Below, one piece after another: positions 32,850-40,398 of a stretch of DNA of 48,931 nucleotides. Positions within the stretch are counted from its first letter, which is position 1; each line of letters opens with the position of its first letter. The notes under the pieces are model-generated. The model was not told the DNA's origin. It saw only the letters and a list, made by a program, of their open reading frames with translations, and ran no database searches. The DNA is from Chloroflexi bacterium HGW-Chloroflexi-2. GTDB taxonomy: Bacteria > Chloroflexota > Anaerolineae > Anaerolineales > Anaerolineaceae. The stretch spans positions 1 to 48,931 of the forward strand of contig PHBY01000023.1 in NCBI GenBank assembly GCA_002840735.1, in the 5' to 3' direction. A program made the position numbers and the translations under genes.

Positions 32850-33855
32850 ATATCAAAAGGGGAATTCTCTACTTCATAATCTGGATGCTATAACCAAATT
32901 ATTAATGTTTATCGGGATAACCATCGCTTCAGTCATCATTATGGACCCGATTTTAATGGGTATATTATTTTTATTGATCTATTGGTTGGGAATAAAAGCG
33001 ATTGATCGCCAGTTATTAAATCAAAATTTACGGGTATTGGTGGTAATTTTTCTCACCTTTTCCCTCTTTCAGATTATCTTTTTTACCCCCAAAGATGCAC
33101 ATTTTCTTTTTTATCTGATTCCATTCAAACAATGGATACCGGTTACTATAGAAGGGTTGATTCGTGGGGTGGCAGTATTTTTCCGTTTCTTCAGCGTCGT
33201 CCTTTCTGTGCATCTCATGCTGTACAGCACACCACCCGTTGAGCTGGCATTAACCATCACCGAAAAAGGCAAACGCAAATTTTCATCAACGGATGTCCTC
33301 ACTATTCTGGTAATGACAGGAGTAATGGTAGTAGCTACTTTACCGCTGGTGTTAAACAGCGAACCGATCACCTGGTTGCCTGATCCCCTGTATCAGACGC
33401 TGTTTATGTTGGCTGGCTGTCTTGTTCTGGCTTTTGTGCTGCAACGCATAACCTCACGTGGCTTACCACCAGAAATGGGTCTGGCATTGACCCTAGGATT
33501 TTCCACCGTGGGATTGTTGACCAAACAGACACAAAAAATTACCGATGCGCAAAAGGCGCGTGGCTATGATGTGAAGCCGAAGAATCTGGTCAGGCGCGTG
33601 CAGGTATTGACTGCTTTACTGATTCCCATTTTCCTGGCGACACTGGAACGCTCCCAGGATATCTCCATTGCCATCCTGTCGCGTGGTTTTGATTACAATA
33701 TCAGTAAGCGCACTTTCCGGCGTGAATTCAAATTTCAAAAATTTGATTATGTCTTCATGGCAAGCGTCCTGACCATTATCCTGGCCGGCATGCTTTTGAA
33801 TCATTTCCAGTTGGGAAACTTGACCGAACAATTCATTTTTAACATGATGAAGTAA
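32839..33855 (+). CDS. ECF transporter transmembrane subunit (EcfT)
   Basis: A 338-residue membrane protein with several hydrophobic segments in the first two thirds and, further on, the cytoplasmic coupling helices with the family Ala-Arg-Gly motifs KARGYD and LSRGFDY (usually xRGxx), which contact the ATPase. EcfT couples ATP hydrolysis to S-component toppling. It overlaps the ATPase gene and is followed 14 bp later by the formamidase gene. Confidence 0.92.
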   Translation: MAIEYQKGNSLLHNLDAITKLLMFIGITIASVIIMDPILMGILFLLIYWLGIKAIDRQLLNQNLRVLVVIFLTFSLFQIIFFTPKDAHFLFYLIPFKQWIPVTIEGLIRGVAVFFRFFSVVLSVHLMLYSTPPVELALTITEKGKRKFSSTDVLTILVMTGVMVVATLPLVLNSEPITWLPDPLYQTLFMLAGCLVLAFVLQRITSRGLPPEMGLALTLGFSTVGLLTKQTQKITDAQKARGYDVKPKNLVRRVQVLTALLIPIFLATLERSQDISIAILSRGFDYNISKRTFRREFKFQKFDYVFMASVLTIILAGMLLNHFQLGNLTEQFIFNMMK

Positions 33856-33869
33856 AAAAGGAGTATTCA

Positions 33870-34775
33870 ATGACAACCAGAGTCACTCGTAAACAAGTAT
33901 TCTTTGCCTTTCAGCCAGAATTAACCCCTGTTGCGCATGTGAAGCAGGATGAAGAAGTGATCATGGAAACCCATGACTGCTTCGAAGGGCAACTTAAAAC
34001 TTCTGCTGATTTGTTGGATTCTTTAGATTGGGATCATATTAACCCGGCTTCCGGACCCGTGTATATCGAAGGGACAAAACCAGGCGATGTATTACGTGTT
34101 GACCTGCTCAAAATGGATATTGCCAACCAGTCCATCATGGTTACCCTGCCGGGTGAAGGCGCACTGGGTGATCAAATTTCCGAGATGGAGACCGTGGTGT
34201 TGCAACTGGATGGAGACACAGTTGTGTATAAAGATAAAGTACGTGTTCCCAAAAAACCAATGATCGGTGTGATTGGGGTTGCCCCAGCCAGTGGATCGGT
34301 TCCGAATGGCACACCCGGCGCACATGGTGGCAATATGGATTGTACCCTGGTGACCGAAGGTGCCAGCCTGTATTTTACCGTGGGGGTGGAAGGCGCATTG
34401 TTTGGTGCTGGTGATTTTCACGCTGCCATGGGGGATGGAGAAGTCGTCATTTGTGGCGCCGAAACCCCGGGAGAATTCCGTTTTAAAGCACAGGTAGTTG
34501 ATTCACTCAGAGGATTACCCACACCTTTTCTGCGCAATGAAAACCTGGTAGCAGCCATTGTCTCGGCCCCCACCCTGGATGAAGCAGCCAGTGCTGCCAC
34601 ACACGCCATGGCACGCTTTCTCACCGAATTTGTGGGTCTTTCCGTCAATGACGCCGGGATGTTAATGAGCCTGGCTGGCGAGCTTAAATTCTGCCAGATC
34701 GTAGACCCGGAAAAAACAGTCCGTTTCGAATTTCCTGTAGCAGTATTGGAGCAGTTAGGGTTCAGAATGGATTAA
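33870..34775 (+). CDS. Acetamidase/formamidase family protein
   Basis: A 301-residue FmdA/AmdA-family amidase that would release ammonia from a short amide. The family signature segments TSADLLDSLDWDHINPASGPVYIEG, PKKPMIGVIGVAP, TPGAHGGNMDC and LYFTVGVEGALFGAGDFHAAMGDGEV are present, the last containing the metal-binding histidine and aspartate. AAAGGAG precedes the ATG. As the fourth gene of the ECF operon it links the transported compound to amide hydrolysis: an N-formyl or amide-bearing micronutrient precursor is a reasonable inference. Confidence 0.93.
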   Translation: MTTRVTRKQVFFAFQPELTPVAHVKQDEEVIMETHDCFEGQLKTSADLLDSLDWDHINPASGPVYIEGTKPGDVLRVDLLKMDIANQSIMVTLPGEGALGDQISEMETVVLQLDGDTVVYKDKVRVPKKPMIGVIGVAPASGSVPNGTPGAHGGNMDCTLVTEGASLYFTVGVEGALFGAGDFHAAMGDGEVVICGAETPGEFRFKAQVVDSLRGLPTPFLRNENLVAAIVSAPTLDEAASAATHAMARFLTEFVGLSVNDAGMLMSLAGELKFCQIVDPEKTVRFEFPVAVLEQLGFRMD

Positions 34776-34839
34776 CTAATTTGTGAGTTGCTCATCATTG
34801 CCCGATGAGTTGCCAAGCTTTTTCATTTCTCTCCGAATC

Positions 34840-34872
34840 AATCACTCCCGGTTTTTACACCTGGGAGTGATT
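34840..34872. terminator. Hairpin after the ECF-formamidase operon
   Basis: A 10-bp perfect stem (AATCACTCCC with GGGAGTGATT, 13-nt loop). The following sequence is not a clean U-run, so termination is probable but not certain. A smaller stem with CTCATC/GATGAG (34791-34809) followed by GCTTTTTC lies just upstream and may contribute. Confidence 0.6.
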
Positions 34873-34892
34873 GAGATTCTACTCTATTGCTA

Positions 34893-35160
34893 ATCCTCGA
34901 GGCCATCAACGTTAACCAGCGGGAGAGTATTTTCTTCTGCCCAAAATCCCAACCTTACTTTCCCGCAGATCCTCAATGGCACTCAGGGCTTTTAACATGG
35001 CTAATGTGGCAAAAGGACAGGGATCTTTCTCAATGAGTGGGAATGTTAACCGGCAATTGGAAGAGACCATCTGAGGATTGGTGTGCCAGAATACGGGAGA
35101 GGATACGTTCAACTACAGGATCAGTTTCTTTCAATCCCAAATCAGCGATGAAGGTCAATT
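34893..35160 (-). pseudogene. Remnant of a terpenoid-cyclase-like (prenyltransferase-fold) protein gene
   Basis: Conceptual minus-strand reading gives LTFIADLGLKETDPVVERI and LSRILAHQSSDGLFQLPVN, then a stop, then in a second frame KDPCPFATLAMLKALSAI and EDLRESK. Both halves resemble consecutive repeats of the squalene-cyclase-like alpha-toroid proteins, but the segment between VNIPTH and KDPCPF that such proteins have is missing, and both ends are truncated. It is a deletion- and frameshift-damaged relic. It has no start codon or promoter. Confidence 0.7.
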
Positions 35161-35175
35161 TATGAAATAACTGAA

Positions 35176-36129
35176 TTAATCTGCAGGGTCATCGATAATT
35201 TTCACTTCAATGGATACATGCTCCAGACCCAAATCCTCAGGCAAACGTGCTTTATATTCTTCATACGTCAAGGCATGATGGGTGACAACAGAAATGATGG
35301 CGGCATGGATATTAGGACCGATCGACCAGACATGCAGATCTGCTACCTGGCTATCACCGTCATTCTCTATATGATATTTAATTTTGTCCTGAAGGGTCTG
35401 GGATACCTGCTTATCCAGTAAGATGGCGCTCGTGGAACGTAACAATCCGATCGACCAGCGTGCAACCAGGATTGCCCCAACAATGCCCATTAAGGGATCC
35501 ATCCAGATAAAACCAAAGTATTTGGCAGCCAGAAGCGCCACAATAGCCAGCACAGATGTGAGCGCATCGGTGAGCACATGCAGATAGGCAGATTTCAGAT
35601 TGTGATCATGCTGGTGATCAGATTCGTGATCTTGATCATGACCCTGTGAATGACCAGCATGATCATGATCTTCCGTGTGGACACCCAGAATTAAAACGCT
35701 GATGCCATTGACAACCAATCCAATCACCGCCACCAGAATGGCCTGGTTGAATATGATTTCTACGGGTTCAATCAAGCGGCTGGAACTCTCCCATGCCATC
35801 AGCAATGCGAAAACTGCCAGCAAAATCGCCCCGCTGAAACCTCCCAGAGCATTGACTTTGCCGGTGCCAAAACTAAACGCCGGGTTGTTAGCATTTTTAC
35901 GGGCATATACATAGGCAAAAGCATTGATACTGAGGGCGGCAGCGTGGGATGCCATGTGCAGACCATCTGCCAGCAAAGCCATGGAGCCAAAAAGGATGCC
36001 TGCTGTTATTTCCACCACCATCATGGTAGCAGTGATGCCGATCACGATGAAGGTGCGCAGTTCACCCGGTCGCTTTTTGTCCTGCCCGAATGAGTGGCTA
36101 TGATGTAAATCGTTTATGTCATTCTGCAT
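35176..36129 (-). CDS. Cation diffusion facilitator metal exporter, DmeF-like
   Basis: A 317-residue CDF transporter with six membrane segments. The N-terminal HSHSF, HMASHAAALSINAFAYVYARK and PAFSFGTGKV stretches match the DmeF (cobalt/nickel efflux) branch better than CzcD; the metal site ALLADGLHMASH has the expected Asp/His pair, and HVLTDALTS supplies the second. A histidine/aspartate-rich loop (HTEDHDHAGHSQGHDQDHES, near 180) precedes segment 5. The ATG at 36129 is preferred because AGGAGA precedes it; the ATG at 36153 would overlap the upstream gene. Specific metal is inferred. Confidence 0.9.
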   Translation of the reverse strand: MQNDINDLHHSHSFGQDKKRPGELRTFIVIGITATMMVVEITAGILFGSMALLADGLHMASHAAALSINAFAYVYARKNANNPAFSFGTGKVNALGGFSGAILLAVFALLMAWESSSRLIEPVEIIFNQAILVAVIGLVVNGISVLILGVHTEDHDHAGHSQGHDQDHESDHQHDHNLKSAYLHVLTDALTSVLAIVALLAAKYFGFIWMDPLMGIVGAILVARWSIGLLRSTSAILLDKQVSQTLQDKIKYHIENDGDSQVADLHVWSIGPNIHAAIISVVTHHALTYEEYKARLPEDLGLEHVSIEVKIIDDPAD

Positions 36130-36145
36130 TTTCTGATCTCCTGTC

Positions 36146-37201
36146 TTAATCAACTACTGCATTCTCAATTATTCTGAATTGCTGCTGATCACAATCAATT
36201 TCAGCTTGAACACCATAAGGAAGAGTCATCATCGGGTCGGTATGGCCAAAATCCATGTTCGTCATGATGGGTAGTTCATCCAGGCCGGCTTCATCCCGGA
36301 CAACTTTCAGTAAAACCTGATCATACTCGAAAAATTTTTCAGGTGGAACCTGTCCACCTGGACGACCGAAGAGAATACCTGATAATTTCTCCAGAACCCC
36401 TGATGAAGCAAATGTGGACAAGCCAAATTTCACCATTTCGGGGCTTGGAGCACCTTCTGAAGTTTCCAAAAACAGAATAGCCTTCTCCCATTGATCCGGT
36501 GTTGGCCAAAAATGAGTACCCCTCAGCCAATCCAGTACCTCAAAGCAGCCACCAATTAAATGTCCTCGCTGAATGCCCTTTCCCTGAAGGTAGCGCCAGC
36601 CAGTAGAAGGGTTCAGTTTGCGTTTTATAGTTTGATTATCCGGATCAGCCCATTCCAGTCGTTCGACGGTCCAACCATCTATATTGGGTGAAATGATCCC
36701 GATAGTTTTGGAGGAAAATAAGGTTTGATAGACCGAGTCTACCAGGTAAGGAAACAACCCCCCATTTTCAGCAAAACCAGACATGATAGCCGGACCATAA
36801 AAAGAAACCAGACCCGCCTGAAAACATGCCAGATGTGTAATCGTCGTATCCGAATAACCTAAAAACACCTTCGGATTATTGCGCACGACTTCCAGATCCA
36901 GAAATGGCAGAATGCGGATCGAATCGTCGCCTCCAATGGTGGAGATGACTCCTTTGATCTCAGGATTAGAAAATGCCAGCATCAAATCCTCTGCACGGGC
37001 CTCGGGATTCCTGGAAATCCATTCCGGGTCAGCCAGGGTATGCGGCATCTCAACCACCTGCAATTCGAACTCATCCTGAAGTTGTTGTTTCCCTGTCTGA
37101 TAGCGCTGAGGAATTGTTCCTGGACCACCCCAGGAGAGGGATACGGTAGCCACTTTATCACCTCGTTGTAGTTTTGGAGGTTTAATCATGATAGGTTTCA
37201 T
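36146..37201 (-). CDS. S66 family LD-carboxypeptidase/MccF-like serine peptidase
   Basis: A 351-residue cytoplasmic peptidase. VISTIGGDDSIRILPFLD and FLGYSDTT are the S66 signatures; the Ser of GYSDTT is the predicted nucleophile, with the Glu/His pair further on (LFLETSEG near 245; TNMDFGHTDP near 320). The longer form with an extended N-terminal strand and GHTDPM is closer to MccF (microcin C7 self-immunity) than to LdcA. It would process muropeptides or acyl-adenylate peptides. It is followed immediately by the DmeF-like gene. Confidence 0.9.
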   Translation of the reverse strand: MKPIMIKPPKLQRGDKVATVSLSWGGPGTIPQRYQTGKQQLQDEFELQVVEMPHTLADPEWISRNPEARAEDLMLAFSNPEIKGVISTIGGDDSIRILPFLDLEVVRNNPKVFLGYSDTTITHLACFQAGLVSFYGPAIMSGFAENGGLFPYLVDSVYQTLFSSKTIGIISPNIDGWTVERLEWADPDNQTIKRKLNPSTGWRYLQGKGIQRGHLIGGCFEVLDWLRGTHFWPTPDQWEKAILFLETSEGAPSPEMVKFGLSTFASSGVLEKLSGILFGRPGGQVPPEKFFEYDQVLLKVVRDEAGLDELPIMTNMDFGHTDPMMTLPYGVQAEIDCDQQQFRIIENAVVD

Positions 37202-37414
37202 TTGTATCTTCCTTATCTCTTAGATTTATTATACAAAATTGAAGATGAATCATCTCAAAAAATCAGGTTTGGTGGGTTTTATTACGGAGAAGCATACAAA
37301 AAATGTCCAAACCACCCATGATTTAAAAGGTCCCCAAAGTGGAATGGTTTGTATCTTAAGAAATATTAAGATAATATCAGTCCAATTAATGGTATGATAT
37401 GAACAAGAGGTAAT

Positions 37415-38395
37415 ATGCCTGACGATCGCTTTGGAAGAAATATTCACTATTTACGAATCAGTCTCACCGATCACTGTAATTTGCGTTGCTTATATTGCAT
37501 GCCCGAAGATCAGACCTTCCTTCCCAATGCAGAGTTGATGCAGGACGATGAAATCATTCAGTTATTAAATCTATTCACCTCGCTGGGTTTTGATAAAATC
37601 CGGCTGACCGGTGGTGAACCGACCGTACGCGCCCATATTGTTGATCTGGTGCGGGAAATGGCTGCCACCCCCGGTGTGAAATCATTATCCATGACCACCA
37701 ACGGTGTCTTACTGGGTAAACTGGCTGCCCCCTTAAAGGCAGCAGGTTTACAAAGAGTCAATATCAGTCTGGATACTCTCGACCCGGGTCGTTTCAAATC
37801 ATTGACCCGTTGGGGAAAATTTGAAGATGTCTGGGCAGGCATTCAGGCAGCTGAAGAAGCTGGTCTGACACCACTTAAACTCAATATGGTGGTGGTGCGC
37901 GGTCACAACCTGGATGATGTCGTCCCGATGGCAAATCTCACCTATGCACACAACTGGCAGGTGCGCTTTATTGAAATGATGCCATTTGCCGGGCAAACTG
38001 ATTTCCAGACCAATCTGGTAGTCAGCGATGCAGAAATTCTTGAAATGGTCAGCACAAAACTGGATAAACCGGAATTGTTGAACCATGGCATTCTGGATGG
38101 CGAAGCGCGATTATACCGTTTGCCTGGTGCTCAAGGCACATTGGGGTTCATTTCCTCCGTCACCAATCCCTTCTGCGCAGGATGCACGCGGGCTCGTTTG
38201 ACCTCCGATGGTAAATTACGTCTATGTTTGCTCAAGGAAAAAGAGGTCGACCTGCTGACACCCTTACGAGCCGGGACCAGCATAGAGGACTTGCGCGCCA
38301 TGATTCTGGATGGCATCTGGTGGAAGCCCTGGGGGCATGGACTGGCAGAAGGTGAATTTGCCACCAACCGCACCATGAGCCAAATTGGCGGATAA
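37415..38395 (+). CDS. moaA: GTP 3',8-cyclase (radical SAM), molybdenum cofactor biosynthesis
   Basis: A 326-residue radical SAM enzyme that starts molybdopterin synthesis from GTP. The N-terminal cluster ligands are C21, C25 and C28 (DHCNLRCLYC); the C-terminal cluster is CAGCTRARLTSDGKLRLCL, and the chain ends in the required GlyGly. Length and motif order are normal. AAGAGGT precedes the ATG. No other moa gene is in the window, so the pathway must be completed elsewhere. Confidence 0.96.
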   Translation: MPDDRFGRNIHYLRISLTDHCNLRCLYCMPEDQTFLPNAELMQDDEIIQLLNLFTSLGFDKIRLTGGEPTVRAHIVDLVREMAATPGVKSLSMTTNGVLLGKLAAPLKAAGLQRVNISLDTLDPGRFKSLTRWGKFEDVWAGIQAAEEAGLTPLKLNMVVVRGHNLDDVVPMANLTYAHNWQVRFIEMMPFAGQTDFQTNLVVSDAEILEMVSTKLDKPELLNHGILDGEARLYRLPGAQGTLGFISSVTNPFCAGCTRARLTSDGKLRLCLLKEKEVDLLTPLRAGTSIEDLRAMILDGIWWKPWGHGLAEGEFATNRTMSQIGG

Positions 38396-38440
38396 ACACC
38401 GAAAAGATTATACAACAACTTGATAAGCCGCTACACTGAT

Positions 38441-38469
38441 TTGACATTTGATGATTAAATCGGTATTAT
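38441..38469 (+). promoter_or_regulatory. Promoter of the MarR-family gene
   Basis: TTGACA (38441-38446), 17-bp spacer, TATTAT (38464-38469). The -10 lies inside the palindrome at 38465-38485. Confidence 0.75.
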
Positions 38470-38485
38470 TTCGATATGAAATAAT
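38465..38485. promoter_or_regulatory. MarR operator candidate
   Basis: Perfect inverted repeat ATTATTTC-N5-GAAATAAT overlapping the -10 of the marR-type gene 18 bp downstream. Size and position fit a MarR dimer site used for autorepression. Confidence 0.75.
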
Positions 38486-38502
38486 TTGATCAGGAGGTTT
38501 AT

Positions 38503-38946
38503 ATGCCTACACATTTTCAAGGTACACCGGAAGAAGAACTGGCGCTTGATACATATATTAAACTAACCCGGGCTACGGATACGATCAATGCCCGATTATC
38601 GATGGCCAGCTCCATGCAGGAATTAACCATCAGCCAGTTTGGCGTGCTGGAAGCCCTTTATCACCTGGGACCTCAGGCACAAAATATCCTGGGCGAGAAA
38701 ATATTAAAAAGCAATTCCAATATGACCACGGTGATCGATAACCTGGAAAAAAGGCAACTGGTTCATCGCGAACGGGCAAAGGATGATCGCCGCAAGATTA
38801 TTGTTCATCTCACTGATGCTGGCTTGAATTTGATCAAGGATATATTCCCTAAGCATGTGCGCGCCATTGAGCAACAATTTTCGGTTCTCAGTACCGAAGA
38901 AAAACAATTGCTTTGTGATTTATTACGGAAATTAGGAAAACAATAA
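38503..38946 (+). CDS. MarR-family transcriptional regulator
   Basis: A 147-residue regulator with the MarR winged helix: LTISQFGVLEALYHLGP, ILKSNSNMTTVIDNLEKRQLV (recognition helix) and ERAKDDRRKIIVHLTDAG (wing, with the DxRxxxxxLT motif). AGGAGGT precedes the ATG. It is transcribed from a promoter whose -10 is covered by a perfect palindrome, so it is probably autoregulated. The FMN reductase gene that follows is the likely second target; effector unknown. Confidence 0.94.
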   Translation: MPTHFQGTPEEELALDTYIKLTRATDTINARLSMASSMQELTISQFGVLEALYHLGPQAQNILGEKILKSNSNMTTVIDNLEKRQLVHRERAKDDRRKIIVHLTDAGLNLIKDIFPKHVRAIEQQFSVLSTEEKQLLCDLLRKLGKQ

Positions 38947-38972
38947 TCAGCCAAATTTTTTATTGGTAAATT

Positions 38973-39074
38973 AATTCAGTATCATTTCAATTAATCGTGG
39001 TAAGCGGGTGTTTTTGGCGTGCAGGTGCACGCCAAAAACACCCTACCGCTAATTATTGAGATGATACTTAATTC
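38973..39074. repeat. Large imperfect inverted repeat (MITE-like hairpin)
   Basis: A 17-bp perfect stem (GGGTGTTTTTGGCGTGC with its complement, 4-nt loop AGGT, 39006-39043) is nested in a longer imperfect inverted repeat whose outer arms carry AGTATCAT and ATGATACT. The total, about 100 bp, separates the MarR and FMN reductase genes. It can act as a transcription barrier or be a small non-autonomous element; flanking target duplications are not clear. Confidence 0.7.
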
Positions 39075-39099
39075 ATTTATTTGTATAGAGTGGAGAATA

Positions 39100-39666
39100 A
39101 TGGAAAAAAATATTCATATTTTAGGTTTTGCAGGAAGCTTACGCAAAGAGTCTTATAATCGCAAATTACTAAAAATTGCTCAGGGTCTATTACCTGAAAA
39201 CACTACTTTTGAAATATTCGATCTGATCGATATCCCACTATTTAATGTAGATGTGGAAGCCGAAGGTTTGCCTGCTGCGGTTGAAGCATATCGGGAGGCT
39301 ATCCAAAATGCAGATGCGCTGCTGATTGCCAGTCCGGAGTATAACAGTTCCATTACCGGTGTATTGAAAAATGCTATTGACTGGGCATCACGATCCTATA
39401 ACAAGCAACCCAATCCTTTGATCCATAAACCAGTTGCCATTTTAGGAGCCGGCGGACGTGGTGGCACAGATCGATCACAATATCAGCTACGTTCTGTGCT
39501 TAATCACTTGAATATGTATGTGGTTAACAAGCCTGAAGTTCTGATCAATATGCCTGGAAGACAGGTATTTGACGACCAGGGAAACCTGACGGATGACTTT
39601 GCCCTGAAATTGATGAAACAATTGTTGCAAAACCTGGTGGAATATACAATATTGCTTAAGAAGTAG
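39100..39666 (+). CDS. NADPH-dependent FMN reductase family protein (ChrR/YieF-like)
   Basis: A 188-residue flavodoxin-fold quinone/FMN reductase. LGFAGSLRKESYNRKLL is the FMN-phosphate loop, PEYNSSITGVLKNAIDWASR the second flavin-binding motif and GAGGRGGTDRSQYQLRSVL the tail. Family members reduce quinones, chromate or free FMN and protect against oxidative stress. The ATG at 39100 (GTGGAG upstream) gives the normal family start; the ATG at 39019 lies inside the inverted repeat. The gene lies behind a MarR regulator, a frequent pairing. Its end overlaps the convergent TPR gene by 11 bp. Confidence 0.93.
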   Translation: MEKNIHILGFAGSLRKESYNRKLLKIAQGLLPENTTFEIFDLIDIPLFNVDVEAEGLPAAVEAYREAIQNADALLIASPEYNSSITGVLKNAIDWASRSYNKQPNPLIHKPVAILGAGGRGGTDRSQYQLRSVLNHLNMYVVNKPEVLINMPGRQVFDDQGNLTDDFALKLMKQLLQNLVEYTILLKK

Positions 39667-40288
39667 GGTTTTCAGGAACTATTTCTGATGAAGGTACCAG
39701 GAGATTTTTGCGTGAGGTTTTGTGTTTAATGAGCTCCTCGATAATTGTTTCTACTATATAAAGCCCATTTAAACTCTCAATGTAACACAATGCTGAAAAG
39801 GAATCATTGAGAAATTCATTGAAATTGCCCAATTTTTTATGACATGTCATCCTCAATAGCAGTGCAAGATGAAAACTGGGGTCTACCTCCAGACATTTAT
39901 TAGCGTATTTCAAACTTTGCTTATACTCGTTTAAGTTAAGGTAGGTTGAAGATAGAAAATAATACATATAAGCATTGTCTGGCTCAAGCCTGATCGCTGC
40001 ATGCAAGAAATCTCTGGCAAGATTTATTTTTACACCGGGATACAATCCATTGGCAAGGTATTCCAGCGCCGTACCAGGAAATTTATCATGGATAGCTTTA
40101 TGCAAATCAATTAATTCTTCTGAATTGTGTTCCATTGAAGCAATGATGAGCATGAATTCATAATATTGCATTTCATTTGGGTGAAGTTGGATTAATCTTT
40201 CCAATATAACTTTCGCAAAGGAGAATCTGAATTGTTGAATTAAAGAATGGAAATGTGATTTTTTGAATACATAATAGTTTTCTGTCAT
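39656..40288 (-). CDS. Tetratricopeptide repeat protein
   Basis: A 210-residue cytoplasmic protein of unknown function. Degenerate TPR units are visible, the best being AAIRLEPDNAYMYYFLSSTYLNLNEYKQSLKYANKCLEVDP, shown here as consecutive helical pairs around residues 95-135, preceded by weaker ones from about residue 20. No enzymatic domain. GAGGA precedes the ATG, and a probable promoter lies at 40320-40348. Protein-protein interaction is the only role that can be inferred. Confidence 0.8.
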   Translation of the reverse strand: MTENYYVFKKSHFHSLIQQFRFSFAKVILERLIQLHPNEMQYYEFMLIIASMEHNSEELIDLHKAIHDKFPGTALEYLANGLYPGVKINLARDFLHAAIRLEPDNAYMYYFLSSTYLNLNEYKQSLKYANKCLEVDPSFHLALLLRMTCHKKLGNFNEFLNDSFSALCYIESLNGLYIVETIIEELIKHKTSRKNLLVPSSEIVPENPTS

Positions 40289-40319
40289 TCTGTCCTCAAT
40301 AATATAGAATTATTGTTCT

Positions 40320-40348
40320 ATTATCATCGAAAACAAAAATTTTTTCAA
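40320..40348 (-). promoter_or_regulatory. Probable promoter of the TPR gene
   Basis: Minus-strand TTGAAA (40343-40348), 17-bp spacer, GATAAT (40320-40325), 32 bp before the start codon. Pattern match only. Confidence 0.5.
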
Positions 40349-40398
40349 GAGAGAATTGTCAACTTTAATCTTAAATTTTGTAATGACATCTGACAGAA

